Origin: Persicaria tinctoria
Taxonomy: Eukaryota; Streptophyta; Magnoliopsida; Caryophyllales; Polygonaceae
Direction of reading: 5' to 3'
Length of the DNA: 64,000 nt
Assembly: GCA_037127255.1 (NCBI GenBank)
Contig: JBANSL010000009.1
Span: 41,206,475 to 41,270,474, forward strand
Shown here: positions 43,746 through 56,952 of the stretch, one piece after another
How positions within the stretch are numbered: the first letter of the stretch is position 1
Layout of the letters: each line of letters begins with the position of its first letter
Program-made: the position numbers and the translations under genes
The notes under the pieces: model-generated
Seen by the model: the letters and a program-made list of their open reading frames with translations, nothing else
What the model was told of the DNA's origin: nothing
Database searches by the model: none

Positions 43746-45590
43746 CTCCGCAAGAGTATGTATGTGTTGTTATTATACTTTATTTGTTTATTTTTCTATT
43801 GAACCGACGTCTAATTATTATTTAAAAGTCAAAATAAATAAAGAAAATAAAGAAAGTGAAAGATGACGGGCAACCGAACCGGCCAAGTGAGAAGCAGCAA
43901 ATTGGGCCGGTGGGGTTTGGGTTTCGGCCGGTCTGTTTGGGCTGCGAGTGTGGGCCATAGAAAATTATATCTTTTGCGTATCTGGCCCACCATATTAGCT
44001 GGCCTGATCCCCACCACTATTTTTTTTAGTATATTCTAGAATTCAATGATTTTTTTTTCCTAAGAGAAAATTAGGAGTATATAAGTACTGAATTAAGTGG
44101 CAACTCTTATTTCTTAATGGCATATTCTCTTGATCCCTTGTTTTATGATTGATGCTACTATTTGTCTTTTCTTCTTTTCCCTAAAATATGGATTTTTCAA
44201 ATTACATGTATTTTAATATCTTCTTATAAACCAAAAACGGATTTTATAATACAAAATAGCTTGTTAAGTATTAATTTAGAGTAATGTAACTCGTCCAAAA
44301 TTAGACCATTGTTTAGCTAGGAGTTGTTTACTAGTCGTATCCTTCTTTATTTAAAAAAAAAAAAAAAAACCTTGTTATAAGACTATTTGCATTTATCTTT
44401 TGATATTGGATAAACTCTATAAAACACTAGTTTTCCTTGTAAACTCTTACATAAAGAGTCTTTTGGAACCTGATAAAACACATCAATTCTTCCTCCGCCT
44501 CTCTTATCTATTCTCTCTTTCTCTTCGGTTTATAACTCCTTGAAATATTTACTTAGTTGTTAAATTGTTGTTGTGTCCTAATTAGGGATTGAGACATTAG
44601 CAAGGAATTTCATTTATGTTATTAATCTTTTTTTTTCCATATAAAAGTTATGATTTAAACTCTAATGCTTCAAAGTTCAAACGAATATATTAAACTTAGT
44701 TATTTTAATAAAATATTTATTTATGCTTATATAAACACTTATAAAGTCTAAATTGTTCATGCCAAACAAACCCTTAGGAATTAGGATTGTTTAAACAAGT
44801 ATATATAAATTAAATAATTAGGGAATTATGCATATGCTCAAAGCCTTAGTATTGTTGTTTTTTCCCTTTTTAAAAAAAAAATAAAACCGAAATACGATAT
44901 ATGAATATATGATCCCGTTGCAATAATATTTTGAAACATTATTACCAAATTCATCATGTAACATTAATATCCATCAAATTAAAATACTAAAATTGTATAA
45001 GGAATAACATAAATAAATAAACAAATACGGAGAGTAGAACAAATCAATTGAAATATTTACTGATTTAGTCTCAACTACACATTAATTCAAATGCATGCAT
45101 ATATATGATTTAATTGTTACAAAGCTGTTACATTACCTAATTTAAATAAAACATTTTGTGTCACATTGTTTGATATCCGACTAAATGATCAGTATTTTCT
45201 CCAATATCATTAAATTTCTATATATATAAACCAGGATATTCTGATGGTGAGAATTATTTAAAAATTATTAATTGAGTAGGGATAGGACATTGCATTATTC
45301 AAAAGTTTTAACAATAGAAATGAAATTAACCCCTAAACCATGCATATAATTAAGTAACCTTAATCTTTGTACTAAAAAGGTGAATATACATGCAACTTCT
45401 AATATAAATAATTGAATTTAACATTAATCTTTGCATTAAGAGAATACTCACTATACCATAATATAAATAGTTTCTTATCCTATACCATAATATAAAATAA
45501 AAAAGTCGCTAATTAATCATATATATATATATATAACTTATTCAATTTCTGATGTAAATTAATTAATTGTTTAGAAAATAACACGCGTTT
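43746..45590. other. AT-rich intergenic region
   Basis: I see no gene, repeat family or RNA here that I can support. There are several A/T homopolymer runs. Confidence 0.5.
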
Positions 45591-45597
45591 AGATGGG

Positions 45598-45795
45598 TAT
45601 CACACTGCCTACGGCCAATAACCTCACGAGATCGTATGTGTGGGCCCACATACGGGATACTCGAACAACATATAAACCCAACGGGGTTCCATCTCAAAAC
45701 CAATTGACAATGAGAGGATTAGCCGTTCAACTTTATATGTTGTTCAAGCATTCTCTAGATTACCGATATGAGAGAACCACATTCCAACATCCCCA
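45598..45795 (-). mobile_element. TRIM-like LTR fragment, inverted
   Basis: Words such as aaaccaattgacaatgagag, gattagccgttcaacttata and ttccatctcaaaacc are the reverse complement of the LTR words at 4630-4700 (catataagtggatgggctac, gccaattggttttgggatgg). No PBS or second end is visible. Confidence 0.55.
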
Positions 45796-46336
45796 TTCTA
45801 TTAAAGAAATTATATATAAATTTTATTATTTTTAATCCCCAAACACATACTATTAGCCAATTATTATTTTTTCAAAATATAAGATCAAGAATATATAATA
45901 AATACATAAATTATTGCAATCCACTATTTAAAAAATAATTTATTATTAATTAAAGTGTATCTTATGAACAAGATGGTGTCTTCTTGTAATCTTCCCTCTT
46001 TTTTCTCATTATACCCCCTTTCTTCTTCTTCTTGTCGTTGTTGTCCCAAAACCCTGCAACTCAACTCACCTGCCTTTTTGTTTCCACCCCTTTCTCTTAC
46101 AACACTTGATTGAATTTCGTAGAATTTCCAATCCCTTTCTGTATTATACCTCTCTGACTGGTTCTCTCACCTGGGTAATGAATGGGTTTTGATCTGAAAA
46201 CAGTGAAAGATCAACAATAAACACACAAAGCAACAGAGGCCTCAATTGTCTCCAAATCCACCAGATCAATCAATTTGGTGATCTGGGTATTGATCCAGCT
46301 TAAACCCTTTTTGGAGATTGGATCACAAATTCAGCT

Positions 46337-48515
46337 ATGGGGAAACCAACTGGCAAGACTAAGAAGAAGCCCCAACCAGAAGCATCATCATCAAAGCAGG
46401 CAGAGCCCCATCCAAAACCCACCAAGCACTCATCATCCTCATTCGACGACGACACCGCGGTGTTCATCGCCATGTCCCAGGAGCTCAAGGAGGAAGGCAA
46501 CAAGCTCTTCCAAAAGCGCGATTACGAAACCGCCATGTTGAGGTTTGAGAAGGCTCTCAAGCTGCTCCCCAAGGCCCACATAGATGTTGCCAATCTGAGG
46601 ACAAACATGGCTTCTTGCTATATGCAGATGGGGATTGGTGAGCTCCCAAGAGCCATCAATGAGTGCAACCTTGCTTTGGAGGTTGCCCCAAAGTACAACA
46701 AGGCCTTGATCAGGAGGGCCAAGTGTTTTCAGGCCTTGAATAGGTTTGATCTGGCTTGGAGGGATGTTTGTACTGTGTTGAGTATGGAGCCTACCAACCT
46801 CATGGCTTTGGAGGTCAGGGATTGTGTTAGGAAGGCTATGGAGGCGAATGGGATCGAGTTTGATGAGTCCGAAAACGGCTTGGAATCCGAATGTGAAGTG
46901 GGCAGTTTGAAGAAGAAGAAGTTGATCAAGAAGCTAAAGAAGAAGAGGAAGGGATCGAATTCAATGGAGGAGGAGGAGGAAGAGAAAGAAGACGGCGAAG
47001 AAGAGGTGAAGGCGAAGAAGCCGGAGGAGGAGGATAAGGAGGTTGTGAAGGAGGAGAGTGTGGTGGCAAGGACAGTTAAGTTGGTCTATGGAGATGATAT
47101 AAGATGGGCTCAATTGCCCATCAATTGTAGCTTGATGTTGATGAGGGATATTGTAAGGGATCGTTATCCGAATTTGAAGGGTGTGCTTATCAAGTATAGG
47201 GATCAAGAGGGAGATTGTGTTACAATAACAACGACAGATGAGCTGCGAAACGCAGAGGCAAATGGCGGGTCAGGAGGTTCGCTTAGGCTGTACATTGCCG
47301 AAGTTAGTCCTGATCAAGAACCAAGATACACGGTAGTTGATGATCCGAAGAGGATAAATGATGGTGTCAAGGATGAGAAGGTTGAGGAGGGTTGCAAGGA
47401 AGGGAAGGGTTCGGCTTGTGTTGATGCTTGGATTGTCGAGTTTGCACAGCTCTTCAAGAGCCAAGTTGGGTTCGATTCGGATGCTTACATGGACCTTCAT
47501 GGGGCTGGAATGAAGCTGTACTCGGAGGCTGTTGAGGATGTGGTTTCTACTGAGGAAGCTCAGGGGCTATTCAATGTGGCTTCCGACAAGTTTCAAGAGA
47601 TGGCGGCATTGGCCTTGTTCAATTGGGGAAATGTCCACATGTCCAAGGCAAGGAAGAGAGTGTTAGCTTCGGAAGATCAAGCAACTGAGCCAGCAATTGA
47701 ACGGATCAAGGCTGCTTATGATTGGGCAAGGAAGGAGTACACGAAGGCGGGAATGAGGTACGAAGAGGCCCTCACAATCAAGCCAGACTTCTACGAAGGA
47801 TTCCTTGCACTCGGTCAGCAACAGTTTGAGCAGGCGAAGCTATGCTGGACTTATGCTTTCAGAAACAAGGCTGGATCATCGGAGGAGAGCTCGTCTTCTG
47901 AGGTTCTTCAGCTGTTCAACAAAGCCGAGGACAACATGGAAACCGGGATGCAAATGTGGGAGGAGATGGAGGAGCGACGACTAAATGGTCTCTCCAAGGA
48001 ACAAGGCTATAAGCCTCAGTTACAAAAGGCGGGTTTGGAAGGCTTGTTAACAGATGTATCAGAAGAAGAAGCTTCGGCGCAATCCAAGATAATGAGGGCA
48101 CAGATACTCATCCTATGGGGCTCCTTGCTGTATGAGCGCTCACTTGTCGAGTTCAAGCTGGGATTGCCGACATGGGAAGAATGTTTGGAAGTTGCAGTGG
48201 AAAAGTTTGAGCTTGCTGGAGCGTCCAACACCGACATAGCTGTCATGGTAAAGAACCATTGTGCACATCAAACTGCTCAAGAAGGTATCCGCGGCTTTAA
48301 CTGTTTTTATTGTGCTCTACTGCTTTGTTAAGAGTAGATAGCTAACATATTGGAATGGAATGCCTTCAGGCTTAGGGTTCAAAATCGACGAGATTGTTCA
48401 AGCATGGCATGATATGTATGATGCCAAGAGGTGGCTTCTTGGAGTTCCTTCATTCCGTCTTGAGCCATTGTTTCGCAGGCGTGTTCCAAGACTTCAAGAC
48501 ATGTTGGTGTCTTGA
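46337..48515 (+). CDS. TPR and PB1 domain protein, PHOX/CLMP1 type
   Basis: Two exons, 46337-48284 and 48370-48515 (intron donor ggtatcc, acceptor cttcag), encode 697 residues. After a Ser/Lys-rich start come three TPR motifs at about 48-154, with carboxylate-clamp residues K51, N55, N90, K122 and R126, which fits binding the C-terminal EEVD of Hsp90/Hsp70. A Lys tract (192-205) and a Glu-rich tract (210-240) lead into a PB1 domain (243-323) with basic K248 and the acidic OPCA box [17 protein letters not shown]. The C-terminal half is helical, TPR-like repeats, ending [20 protein letters not shown] and [18 protein letters not shown] as in the plant PHOX family. Arabidopsis relatives include CLMP1, needed for chloroplast separation, and HSP-interacting proteins. 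Reading through the intron would give a false end at 48331. Confidence 0.9.
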
Positions 48516-49293
48516 ATCTCTTGATTGCTACCTGCTTTTTTTTTTATCAAGTAAGTCATTTGAGTTTTCATTTTCTTTCATCATCTTCATGTTTTGACTC
48601 AACATATATGCTTGGAAAAGTTATATGTTATTGCAAAGACAACACTTAAAGCATATAGTAAAATGTGTTGAGTGACTGAAACTTAACCAGAAATCTTAAT
48701 GCTTCTATAGGGCGTTTTCTAACCTTGGATCATCTTGTTATGGCATTGCAGGGTTGGTTTCTTATTGGATTTCGTAGTGCGAATGTCGACAACTTGCAAG
48801 CGATGAAATTTCTTAGGATTTGCTGTAGCATTGGTGTGTGTGACTGAGCTGCAGGCGCGGTTTTCAATCATACATGGCGTCATCTTCTTGAATTCAATCT
48901 TCTTTTTTCCTTTCCAATTTTGCAAGATCACTAGCAGCAGCACAGGGTGCAAAATGCTATGTGACAGAAGTATAGGAGTTTCCTGCTGTCAAAGTTCAGT
49001 AAGTTATTCATGAAACTGGTTTTGTAAAGTCATTGGTGTCAAAAGAAAAAGGGCAAATAGCTTCAGTTCACCTTCAACATTGGGTGTAAAGAAATTTTCA
49101 TATTGATGAATTTTTTGGTCATGATTTACACACCTTGTATTCTACATTGTTAGAATTCAAGTTCAAAGGGTGTGCTCAAAGGACCTTGTAGATGTGCACT
49201 TCATACCAAGAGTAAACTAAAACAAAACCAAAATTTACCAAACAGTCATAGTCTGACAATTTATTCAGCACTGTAACAAGCTACTGCACTAAA
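48516..49293. other. Convergent 3' intergenic region
   Basis: It lies between the TPR-PB1 gene (+) and the F-box gene (-). It contains the two 3' untranslated regions and no other gene. Confidence 0.6.
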
Positions 49294-50592
49294 CTACACT
49301 AGTTTAGGCATGAGCCAAAATGGACAATAACTTTCAAAAAGAAAATCATCTCTCACAGAAACCTCTTCCATTTCACCAGTCCGCAAGTTGAAGATTCCCA
49401 TGCTGTATTTTTTGTACCTCCCCAGGCGGATATATTCAACCTCCATAAAGTATATGCAATTAGGCATGCAGTTGTCTGCAATAGATGCACGAACAGCCAT
49501 GCCAGAATGGTCGGCCAGGAACAAGGACACATCTCCAAGATCATTCCATTTTACCCAATTGTTTGCCCTGGAATGAAACTTGAACACCTCAAACCGCCTA
49601 GAAAGGAATGCTTGGAAATTAGTATTATCGCTGGGGTCCTTTAAATACTGTAAAACCAAGAAAAGATCACCGAAGGATTCGACCAAGCTAAAATTAACAG
49701 GCGTGCTATGACCATAACGGGAGACAACGCTGCCAAGATCTCCAGGCACATACACCTCAGCAATGGAATCCACCGTCTCCTTGCATAAAAGATAACCCTC
49801 AGCAATGAAATCCACTTGGTCCGTAAGAAAACCGTCTGATTTACCCAAACTTGCGAGTTTTCCATCTTCAAATAAGACCAGAATCTGACCATTGAAACCA
49901 ACCACACTCTCCACAAAAATCCCGTCAGAATCGTCTTCATCTTCGTCTTCGTCTTCATCTTCATCTGGTACCTCATAACACTCTAGAGCAGCCCACATAG
50001 AATCTCCAGGCTTTGCAAAGCACAAATAAATCTTGTTGTACATCACAAAGACAAGCAGCTCATTGTTGAGAGGGGTCTTAACCATGGTTAAGCTTGTAAT
50101 AGTGCAGTTATGTCTGAACCACTCAGCGGGTAAAATGTAGTCAGCGCTACCATCATCAATCATTGGGAATGTAAATGCAGATGGAAGGCAAAGCCGGGCT
50201 TTTGTAAGAGGATTAAAGAGGTGGAATTCCAAATCAAGATCAAGAGTGCAAATCCAGCCATCAATACATCCCCAGCAACTCACGCCAGATGTTTCAAGGA
50301 GCTCCATATTGTAAAGCTTCCTTGTACTGGGATTGAACAAAGTCCACTTACCAGACAGCTTGCCCTCTAAGTCGTCTGTGCACTCTGTGTCCTCTATGTC
50401 CTCTGTGACCGCTGTGTCCTTAGGTAGCATTAGCCATGGCATCGCAGGAGTCCACTTGAGCTTCGCCGTACTAGAAATAGATTTCCAGGGCGCGCAAACA
50501 GAAGCAAATGCAGCCATGTCTTCTACAGATTTTAATCTCTTGGCGATGTCAATGAGGAGATCTCCAGGAAGGTGAGCCCAATAACCATACAT
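49294..50592 (-). CDS. F-box protein with DUF295 (KIB-type propeller)
   Basis: A single-exon coding region of 432 residues. Residues 7-42 (HLPGDLLIDIAKRLKSVEDM, then FASVCAPWKSI) form an F-box, which binds SKP1 in SCF ubiquitin ligases. The rest shows the plant DUF295/KIB1-4 pattern: a conserved WTLFNPSTRKLY near 83-94, CWGCIDGWICTLD near 106-118, FHLFNPLTKARLCLP, and VFKFHSRANNWVKWNDLGD with SLFLADHSGMAV towards the end. An acidic run (DEDEDEDEDEDDSD, 210-223) interrupts the domain. A leader intron (50605-51309) separates the ATG from an upstream 5' exon. Such genes form large fast-evolving families; the target is unknown. No lesions are seen. Confidence 0.88.
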   Translation of the reverse strand: MYGYWAHLPGDLLIDIAKRLKSVEDMAAFASVCAPWKSISSTAKLKWTPAMPWLMLPKDTAVTEDIEDTECTDDLEGKLSGKWTLFNPSTRKLYNMELLETSGVSCWGCIDGWICTLDLDLEFHLFNPLTKARLCLPSAFTFPMIDDGSADYILPAEWFRHNCTITSLTMVKTPLNNELLVFVMYNKIYLCFAKPGDSMWAALECYEVPDEDEDEDEDEDDSDGIFVESVVGFNGQILVLFEDGKLASLGKSDGFLTDQVDFIAEGYLLCKETVDSIAEVYVPGDLGSVVSRYGHSTPVNFSLVESFGDLFLVLQYLKDPSDNTNFQAFLSRRFEVFKFHSRANNWVKWNDLGDVSLFLADHSGMAVRASIADNCMPNCIYFMEVEYIRLGRYKKYSMGIFNLRTGEMEEVSVRDDFLFESYCPFWLMPKLV

Positions 50593-50604
50593 TTCTTCTA
50601 TAGC

Positions 50605-51309
50605 CTGTTAGAGTGGAAAGGGGGAAACTGAAGAGATTATATGAATGGAAAAGAAGGGAGATGACAGGCAATACTCCCCATTCTATCAATATATGGCAGA
50701 ACTGTAACTTTTCCATCTAAACTGAGATTTAAAATCAACAGCATGATTCATAAAAACACAGCAAATGAGTTTGCAAGACGTATCCTACCCATTGAATGAT
50801 GTAACACCAAATCCTACCCATAAAAATGAATCACAGACAAAAACGAAAGGAACTGATTTACTTTTTTTATTAGAAAAATTTTCCATCCATGTTTTTAAAA
50901 TCCCAAAACAGCTGCAAATCAAGCTTTATCCATCACAGCACCCTATCGACAGAAACAAGGTGAAAATCAACATAAAACTGGAAGACATAGTCACATAGCA
51001 TGACCGAAACAAAAATCAAGCCATTAATTAGAACAAAAGAAGAGAAGCTGAGTGGAATAGGAAGCAAGAACAGGAAAGAATCGGTTCTAATCTTGTTTTC
51101 CCTGCAACAAGCTTCGTTTTTTAAAAAACCAAAACAACGGAAAATCAAAATTTCCTCAGTGTAGCACCCTAATCAACAGAAACAAGACGAAAAGCAATAT
51201 CAAGTTGAAAGAAATAGCATGCTAGAAACAAAAATCAAGCCATGAATTAGAATAAAAGAAGAGAAACGAGTGGAAATAGAAGCAAGAACAGGTGCGAATC
51301 GGTGCTAAC
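50605..51309 (-). other. Intron in the 5' leader of the F-box gene
   Basis: On the minus strand the donor is aacaag|gttagc at 51310/51309 and the acceptor taacag|gctat at 50605/50604, twelve bases before the ATG. The first exon is non-coding and lies upstream of 51310. Confidence 0.55.
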
Positions 51310-51325
51310 CTTGTTTCCCTGCAAC
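50935..51325. repeat. About 200-bp tandem duplication in the F-box leader region
   Basis: The segment 50939-51115 (cagcaccctatcgacagaaacaa ... tcttgttttccctgcaac) is repeated at 51165-51325 (tagcaccctaatcaacagaaaca ... ccttgtttccctgcaac) with many small differences. Each copy includes the first-exon end and splice donor on the minus strand. A third, weaker copy lies at 53440-53620. Confidence 0.65.
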
Positions 51326-51569
51326 ACACTACACACTTCGCTCTGAGTGAGGACTGAGGAGTCTGTGTACTACCAAAACCGGCTATATGAAATTTTATAC
51401 TACCAAAAGAGGTTTGGGGTGACATTGATGACAACTGCAAATTGAGATCATAAATGTAACGTAAGTGGAATAATTTTCCCATTTTTCCTTTTTTAGGGAT
51501 ATTAGTGATTAGTGAATGGTGACAGGGTGTCAAATTGTTTGGCTCGTCATACATGTGGCTCGTGGGCAT

Positions 51570-53430
51570 CGTTGAAATATGTTTCCTTTTCTATTCATTT
51601 TCTTCCTGATATGGAGCTCAAAATAATTGCCTTTTCTCTTTACTTCGCATTTTTATAACTTGTCTTTCACATGCCTTTCATGAGATGTCACACAAAACAA
51701 CCTGTATTTTTTTCTTTTTGAAAATTTATGTTTTAATAAAAACGAGTACAGTGGTCTTGCGTCTTTGGTTTTAACTATTGAACCTTTCATTGGAAATTAA
51801 AGCTATTGTCTCTAAACTTGTAAGCTCCGAAGCATAATGCAAAGTAGAACCAAAAAGATTTTCAATGATGCTGGTAAAATGGCATTGAAATGAAATGAAT
51901 CACTAAATAATTTCATATTTCTTTTGTGCTTTACGTTAATTTTCTTATTTTTTTTCATACTTCTTAGACTATACAACGCATACAAGTTCATATTTTTTTC
52001 AATACAAAATTTCTACTTATATTATGTAACATTGAAAAGTTAGCTGTAATAAGTGAGAGTTCAATATTGAAATAATTTTAATGACACGTTGACTGAACTC
52101 TGTTCCTCTTAACTGGTTCATCCTTCTTCAGGTCTATAGTGTAATGTGAAAAAGGTGGTGAATTAGCTATAACTCATCATACAAGAAGAAGGTACTGAAA
52201 TAATTAGTTGTTACATTTCTTTTCTGATTGTAAGTTCATGGTCTGCACTTGATAATCCATAATATTATTAATATGTACATTGTGGAATGTTCTTCTATTT
52301 CTTGTTATAACATTTCTTGTTCTTGTATTTCTGACATTTCGATCTGTTAGGATGCAGATCCCATCAAACTTCCACATTTGTAGCACCAGCATCAACCGAA
52401 AAAAATAGAAAAGCACACCAACCTAAAATTGAAAGCAGGATATATCTTGCCAAAATGGAAAATCAAGCTAGAAGTTGTAGAAACTAGAGCAATCGGAAAA
52501 CAGCAATAACAAGGTTTGACACTTACCTCATTTCTCTATGTGGCATTGATCTCCTTTTCTCTGTGTCCATGGAGGAATGGTGTGCTGTGCTGCTAGTGTC
52601 CTTTGGGTTTAACCATAAAACCCCACTACAGGAAATGGAAAAATTGTTTATTAGGGACTGTTCAGGTAAGACACCAGTCTTTGCAAAACCCAAGCCAAAA
52701 AACACACGTAAGACTCCATGATAAAGAGCTCATTTTGGGACTTGGGTGGGATCTTGACCAAAGTTACACTTCGAATGTAGCATCTTCCGACAAACTACCG
52801 ATGACAGACAAAACACACTTGGTTGTCTACAGATGCATCTGCCCACAACAACACCAACCAAAGGCCAAGTTCGAGTAAGAGGATTGATTAATTGAGAAGG
52901 CAAACTTCCATGTCCAGTCTCACCAGCACCAACCACAGGCCATAGCAAGCTCAATTTTACAACGCTTGTTTGTATCACTATCAAAGTACTCTTACACAGA
53001 GGATATTTTCCATATTCTCAGCTAGCCTCAGCCATGCCCTTTTAGGACTCTGGTGAGGTTTCACCTTGGCCGAAGCAGCTTTCGAAGACGAACACACTAC
53101 TGAAATTGCGAGCATATCTCCTACAAAGTTAGATTAATCCCTTAGCAATCTCATAAACTAACAGATATGGGCAAAAACAATGTTATTGTTCCTTACAACA
53201 CCACAAAAGTGACTGTTCTCGTTTCCTCTCTCCATCAGCAAACAGGTTTCTAATAAGCTGGTTTGCTGTCACCAATCTTGAGTTCATTCCTAGTTAATGA
53301 ATGACTAAGTACCCATCAAATTCACAAAATCACACCAATTACCAACAAGAAAGGGATTTCATTTTTAATAGTTCTCGCTTCTCGTTCTAGTAATAAACAA
53401 ACTTATCTGAACAAGCAAAATCAAACAGTG
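51570..53430. other. Intergenic, no recognisable gene
   Basis: Short frames exist, but none shows a domain or a conserved splice pattern I can name. Confidence 0.45.
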
Positions 53431-53439
53431 CTCAATCCT

Positions 53440-53620
53440 CATCTCAATAGCACCTAAAATCAACGGAATCTGAAATGAAAATCAGCATAATTGCCAATAC
53501 AAAAACAAGCAAAGTCATAAATCAGAGTGAGTGGTTGAAATTGATGGAATTGGAATGATGAATTCAAGAGAAATCGATACTAACCTTGTTTCTTTGTAAA
53601 ACCCTAAACCTATCTCTATT
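53440..53620 (-). repeat. Third copy of the F-box leader segment
   Basis: Sequence from aatagcacctaaaatcaac to ccttgtttctttgtaaaaccc mirrors 51165-51325, including the aaacaag/gttagt splice-donor context on the minus strand. It may be an alternative distal promoter and first exon, or the relic of a duplicated neighbour. Confidence 0.45.
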
Positions 53621-54009
53621 GGCTTCTTTGAAATTCGGTAGCCACCGATTCCACCATATTTGGATTTTTATTGTCGTACAAAACTATGAATAAGATTTCG
53701 ATATTCTTTCAAAACCATGAATAAATTACACAAAATTTCCCACATATTATAAAACTTGCACACAAAAAAAAATATCCATCATTTTTATAGGTAGTTTTTT
53801 TTGCAAGTTTTATAATTTATAGGTGGGGTGAAGTGGCGGAGCCAGGAATATCGGCAGGGTTGCTGAAAACTCAAAAAGGCGATAAACTATTTTGCTTACA
53901 TAATATTTAGACCTAAAGTAAAAATATGAAAAAGATACATTCGTACAAAGGATCGTATTCCACAATTGTTTTTGGTAATGACGGTTCACTAATAATAATC
54001 CACTCTTTT

Positions 54010-54130
54010 TCCAAACGAGCTCTTTTTTCTACACTAACATCATCTCTAACAACATCATCTTCAACCACATCGTCTCTAACAATTTCACCGCCAATCACAT
54101 CACCTCTAACAACATCATCTTCAACCACAT
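54010..54130. repeat. Short imperfect minisatellite
   Basis: Units of tctaacaacatcatcttcaa / ccacatcg recur four to five times. The minus strand reads as VEDDVVRDDV repeats; I do not treat it as a gene. Confidence 0.6.
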
Positions 54131-54703
54131 CGATTCTATTTGGAGATTGAGCAACGAAAGGACTAGAAGACCAAAACTTGAAATTGGAAACGATGGATTC
54201 TTAGTTCGAACGGAATAACAAATTTATCCAATTTTTCTCCTATAATAAATAATTCACATTTTACAAGCCACAAAATGAACCTTCTATTTAGAAATCATAG
54301 GTTCACGGAGCTGATTCAAAAATTTCACAAACCCTAACTATCCCTATTCAGAAATTAAACTTCAATTTGAAAATCCAACATTCTACCATAAACTTTGACA
54401 TAGGAAAGTGGAAATGTACCTTTGAATTGAAATTTGGCCTACATCAGTGAATCCCGGAAGAAGGCGGCCACTGGCGTCGAGGTCGAAGGCGGCCAGCCGG
54501 AGTCTTGATAGTCGGCGTCGATGTCGAAGGTGGGAGGCGCCGCGGCGGCCGGTGATAGCCGGACGGAGGTCGAGAGCGGACGAGGAGGGCGTGGAACGAG
54601 GAGGTCGAGAGCGGATCGGCTTACTGCGAAAAAAAAAAGCACAGAACAGAGAGAGGGTTTATTCCATCCAAATGTGATGGGAAAAATAAAATATAAAATT
54701 CTA

Positions 54704-54838
54704 GGGGTGGGCGCGGGGTCGTCCCGTCCCGTCCCGCGTAATTTTTGCGGGATTGGACCGGGACGGGATTCACTACTTTTTTTTCAATTCTGCACGGACC
54801 TTGTCCCTCACGGGACGGGACGGGTTTTGTCCCTCAAA
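54704..54838. repeat. hAT-like terminus of the gggtgggcgcggg type
   Basis: Sequence ctaggggtgggcgcggggtc followed by gggacggga words matches the ends of the complete element at 58232-59391. Only one end is recognisable here, so it is a fragment. Confidence 0.55.
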
Positions 54839-55105
54839 TAAAAAACATTATAAAAAATTCTAAAATTCTTATACATTTTACGATTTTTTAAAGACGTAAC
54901 ATATATAAATTTATAGTAGTTTTTATATTTTATAATTTTCTTTATATATACACAGGACACATTATATATATAATTACACACATTATATATTTTTTTTGAT
55001 CACTACACACATTATATATATACTGTATAGAATATAGTTATGTTATTTACCCTAATCAAATTGCTAATTACTTAAAAGTATACACTTTGTATTACAGTGT
55101 TATCT

Positions 55106-55519
55106 ATCTATCTATATATATACATATACTAAAACCGATACGTTGGTGCCTACGTGGCGGCGTGTGAGTGCATCTGCATATGTGGCGGCGCGTGGGTGCA
55201 TCTCGCAAAGCTTTCTCCCGTTAAAAAGGAAATCTAATAAAAATAATTATTAAAAGAGTAAATATTATAAAAGAGTAAATATTATATAAGGAAAAAACAA
55301 TATCAATATAATTAAACATAGTAGTAGTAATAATAAAACTAATTTTTCGTAGTCATACTTACCAAAAATATTAATAGATAAATATGTAATACTTTTTTAT
55401 AGATGTTATTTTATTTATATTTAGATTATTTTTTAGTGGAAAGAATTATTTATATCAAAATCAGTCATTTAATAATTGTTATTTTATATCTACATCGGTT
55501 TTAGTATATGTATATAGAT
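55106..55519. mobile_element. Inverted-repeat element with tatatacatatactaaaaccgat ends
   Basis: The left end tatatacatatactaaaacc (about 55117) and right end ggttttagtatatgtatata (about 55497) are exact inverted copies about 400 bp apart. The interior is AT-rich apart from tacgtggcggcg at the left. It could be a MITE or an incomplete larger element. The target duplication is not resolvable in the AT repeats. Confidence 0.5.
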
Positions 55520-55750
55520 TAGTTTAATTAACCAGGATTGCAAATATAAACGATTGATTGTTTGGTTTTTTTCCCCTTATGAACAATGTAGATGAACGGG
55601 TTAAGTCTTTAGATAAACTCGTTTAAGTTTTTTTAGGTCTCGGTCTAATTTGTAAATATTTTCTAAAGTAGATAAGGATTTTAGTGCTTTTTTTTTTAAC
55701 ATGGGGGTTCCGAGATTGTCGACTAATCCCCCACGGGTCCGAGTCATAGC

Positions 55751-56230
55751 TGATGTGCGCTCAATTTGCCATGTTTTTCGCTTATATCTATTTCGATTTT
55801 CGTTCATATTTTATACTTTTGGGTTATAAAAGCATGAGATTTGTGTAGTTTATGTTTATTTGTAAATTATTGAGGTCTACACAAGTTATTGTTTAATATT
55901 GCAGAATTCGTAGCAAATTCGGGGCAAAACTAAGAAGTGCTGATTTCTACTGAAGAGCACCAAATATCGACTGGAGCACCAGAAATAGACCTAGATGACC
56001 AGAAATCGAGTGGAGTCAGATGACCAGCAATCGAGTGGAGTCACATGACCAGAAATCGACCATGATGACTCGATATCGAGTGAAGCCTTACCAGGAATCG
56101 AGTCCCCTGAAGAACACAAATTTATTTGGTCGAGGAACTCTCTCGTCACTAGCCTACAAAGGACACGAACCGGTAAGTCACCAGACATGCTCCCCCAGGC
56201 CAATGAAAGCTTAAGTCACTAATTACACAA
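55751..56230 (+). mobile_element. Athila-like LTR head fragment
   Basis: It begins TGATGTGCGCTCAATTTGCCATG and continues gagatttgtgtagtttatgt, tgaggtctacacaagttatt and atattgcag, paralleling the heads at 8691 and 8995. It then has repeated agaaatcgagtggagtca words and one TCGATATCGA palindrome at 56071. The rest of the LTR is missing. Confidence 0.6.
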
Positions 56231-56820
56231 ATGTGTAAAGAATGAGATTTGAGCCCTTGACCTCTTGCAAGGGTTACCTCTCACTTACCACTAGGGTAAG
56301 GGGTCATTAGTTAATTAAATATCCACCATCCGAACCGATCACCCCTAGTAGCTGCCCATGCCTCTCAACGAACCCGTCTCGCTCAAAAATCTCCCAATTT
56401 CCCTTGCGAATGTCCACCTCCGATTCCGCTTCACAATTTTAATTGTATTCGTTTGTCATCATAACATCATCACATATTCTCGATTGCATTCGCAAGTTTG
56501 TTAGAATATATACATTTCATCGATAAATAGCTGACAAACGATGATAAAATGAATCCAGTATGACAAATAGTTGACAACACAATGACAGGAAGTTGACAAA
56601 CGATGAAGCGATGATAAAACGAACCCAATATAACATATAACTGACAATAAAATGACAAGAAGCTGACAAGCGATGAAACATAAGCTGACAATATCATATT
56701 GGTTAAAATGAAAATGGTGATTAAAGTGAAAATGATGCTTAAAATGAAAATGAGGTGATTAAGTAAAAAACTGCGAGTGGGTTCATTAAAAAAAACTGAA
56801 CTGAACCGCGCTGAACCGCA

Positions 56821-56952
<132 letters not shown>

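Noticed and set aside
45593..45835. 80-codon frame as a gene
   Set aside because: It is antisense TRIM LTR sequence.
46961..47206. Minus-strand frame inside the TPR-PB1 gene
   Set aside because: Antisense shadow of the Glu/Lys-rich coding stretch.
53825..53890. Transposon end at agtggcggagccaggaa
   Set aside because: The word is common in plant repeats, but no partner terminus is visible here.
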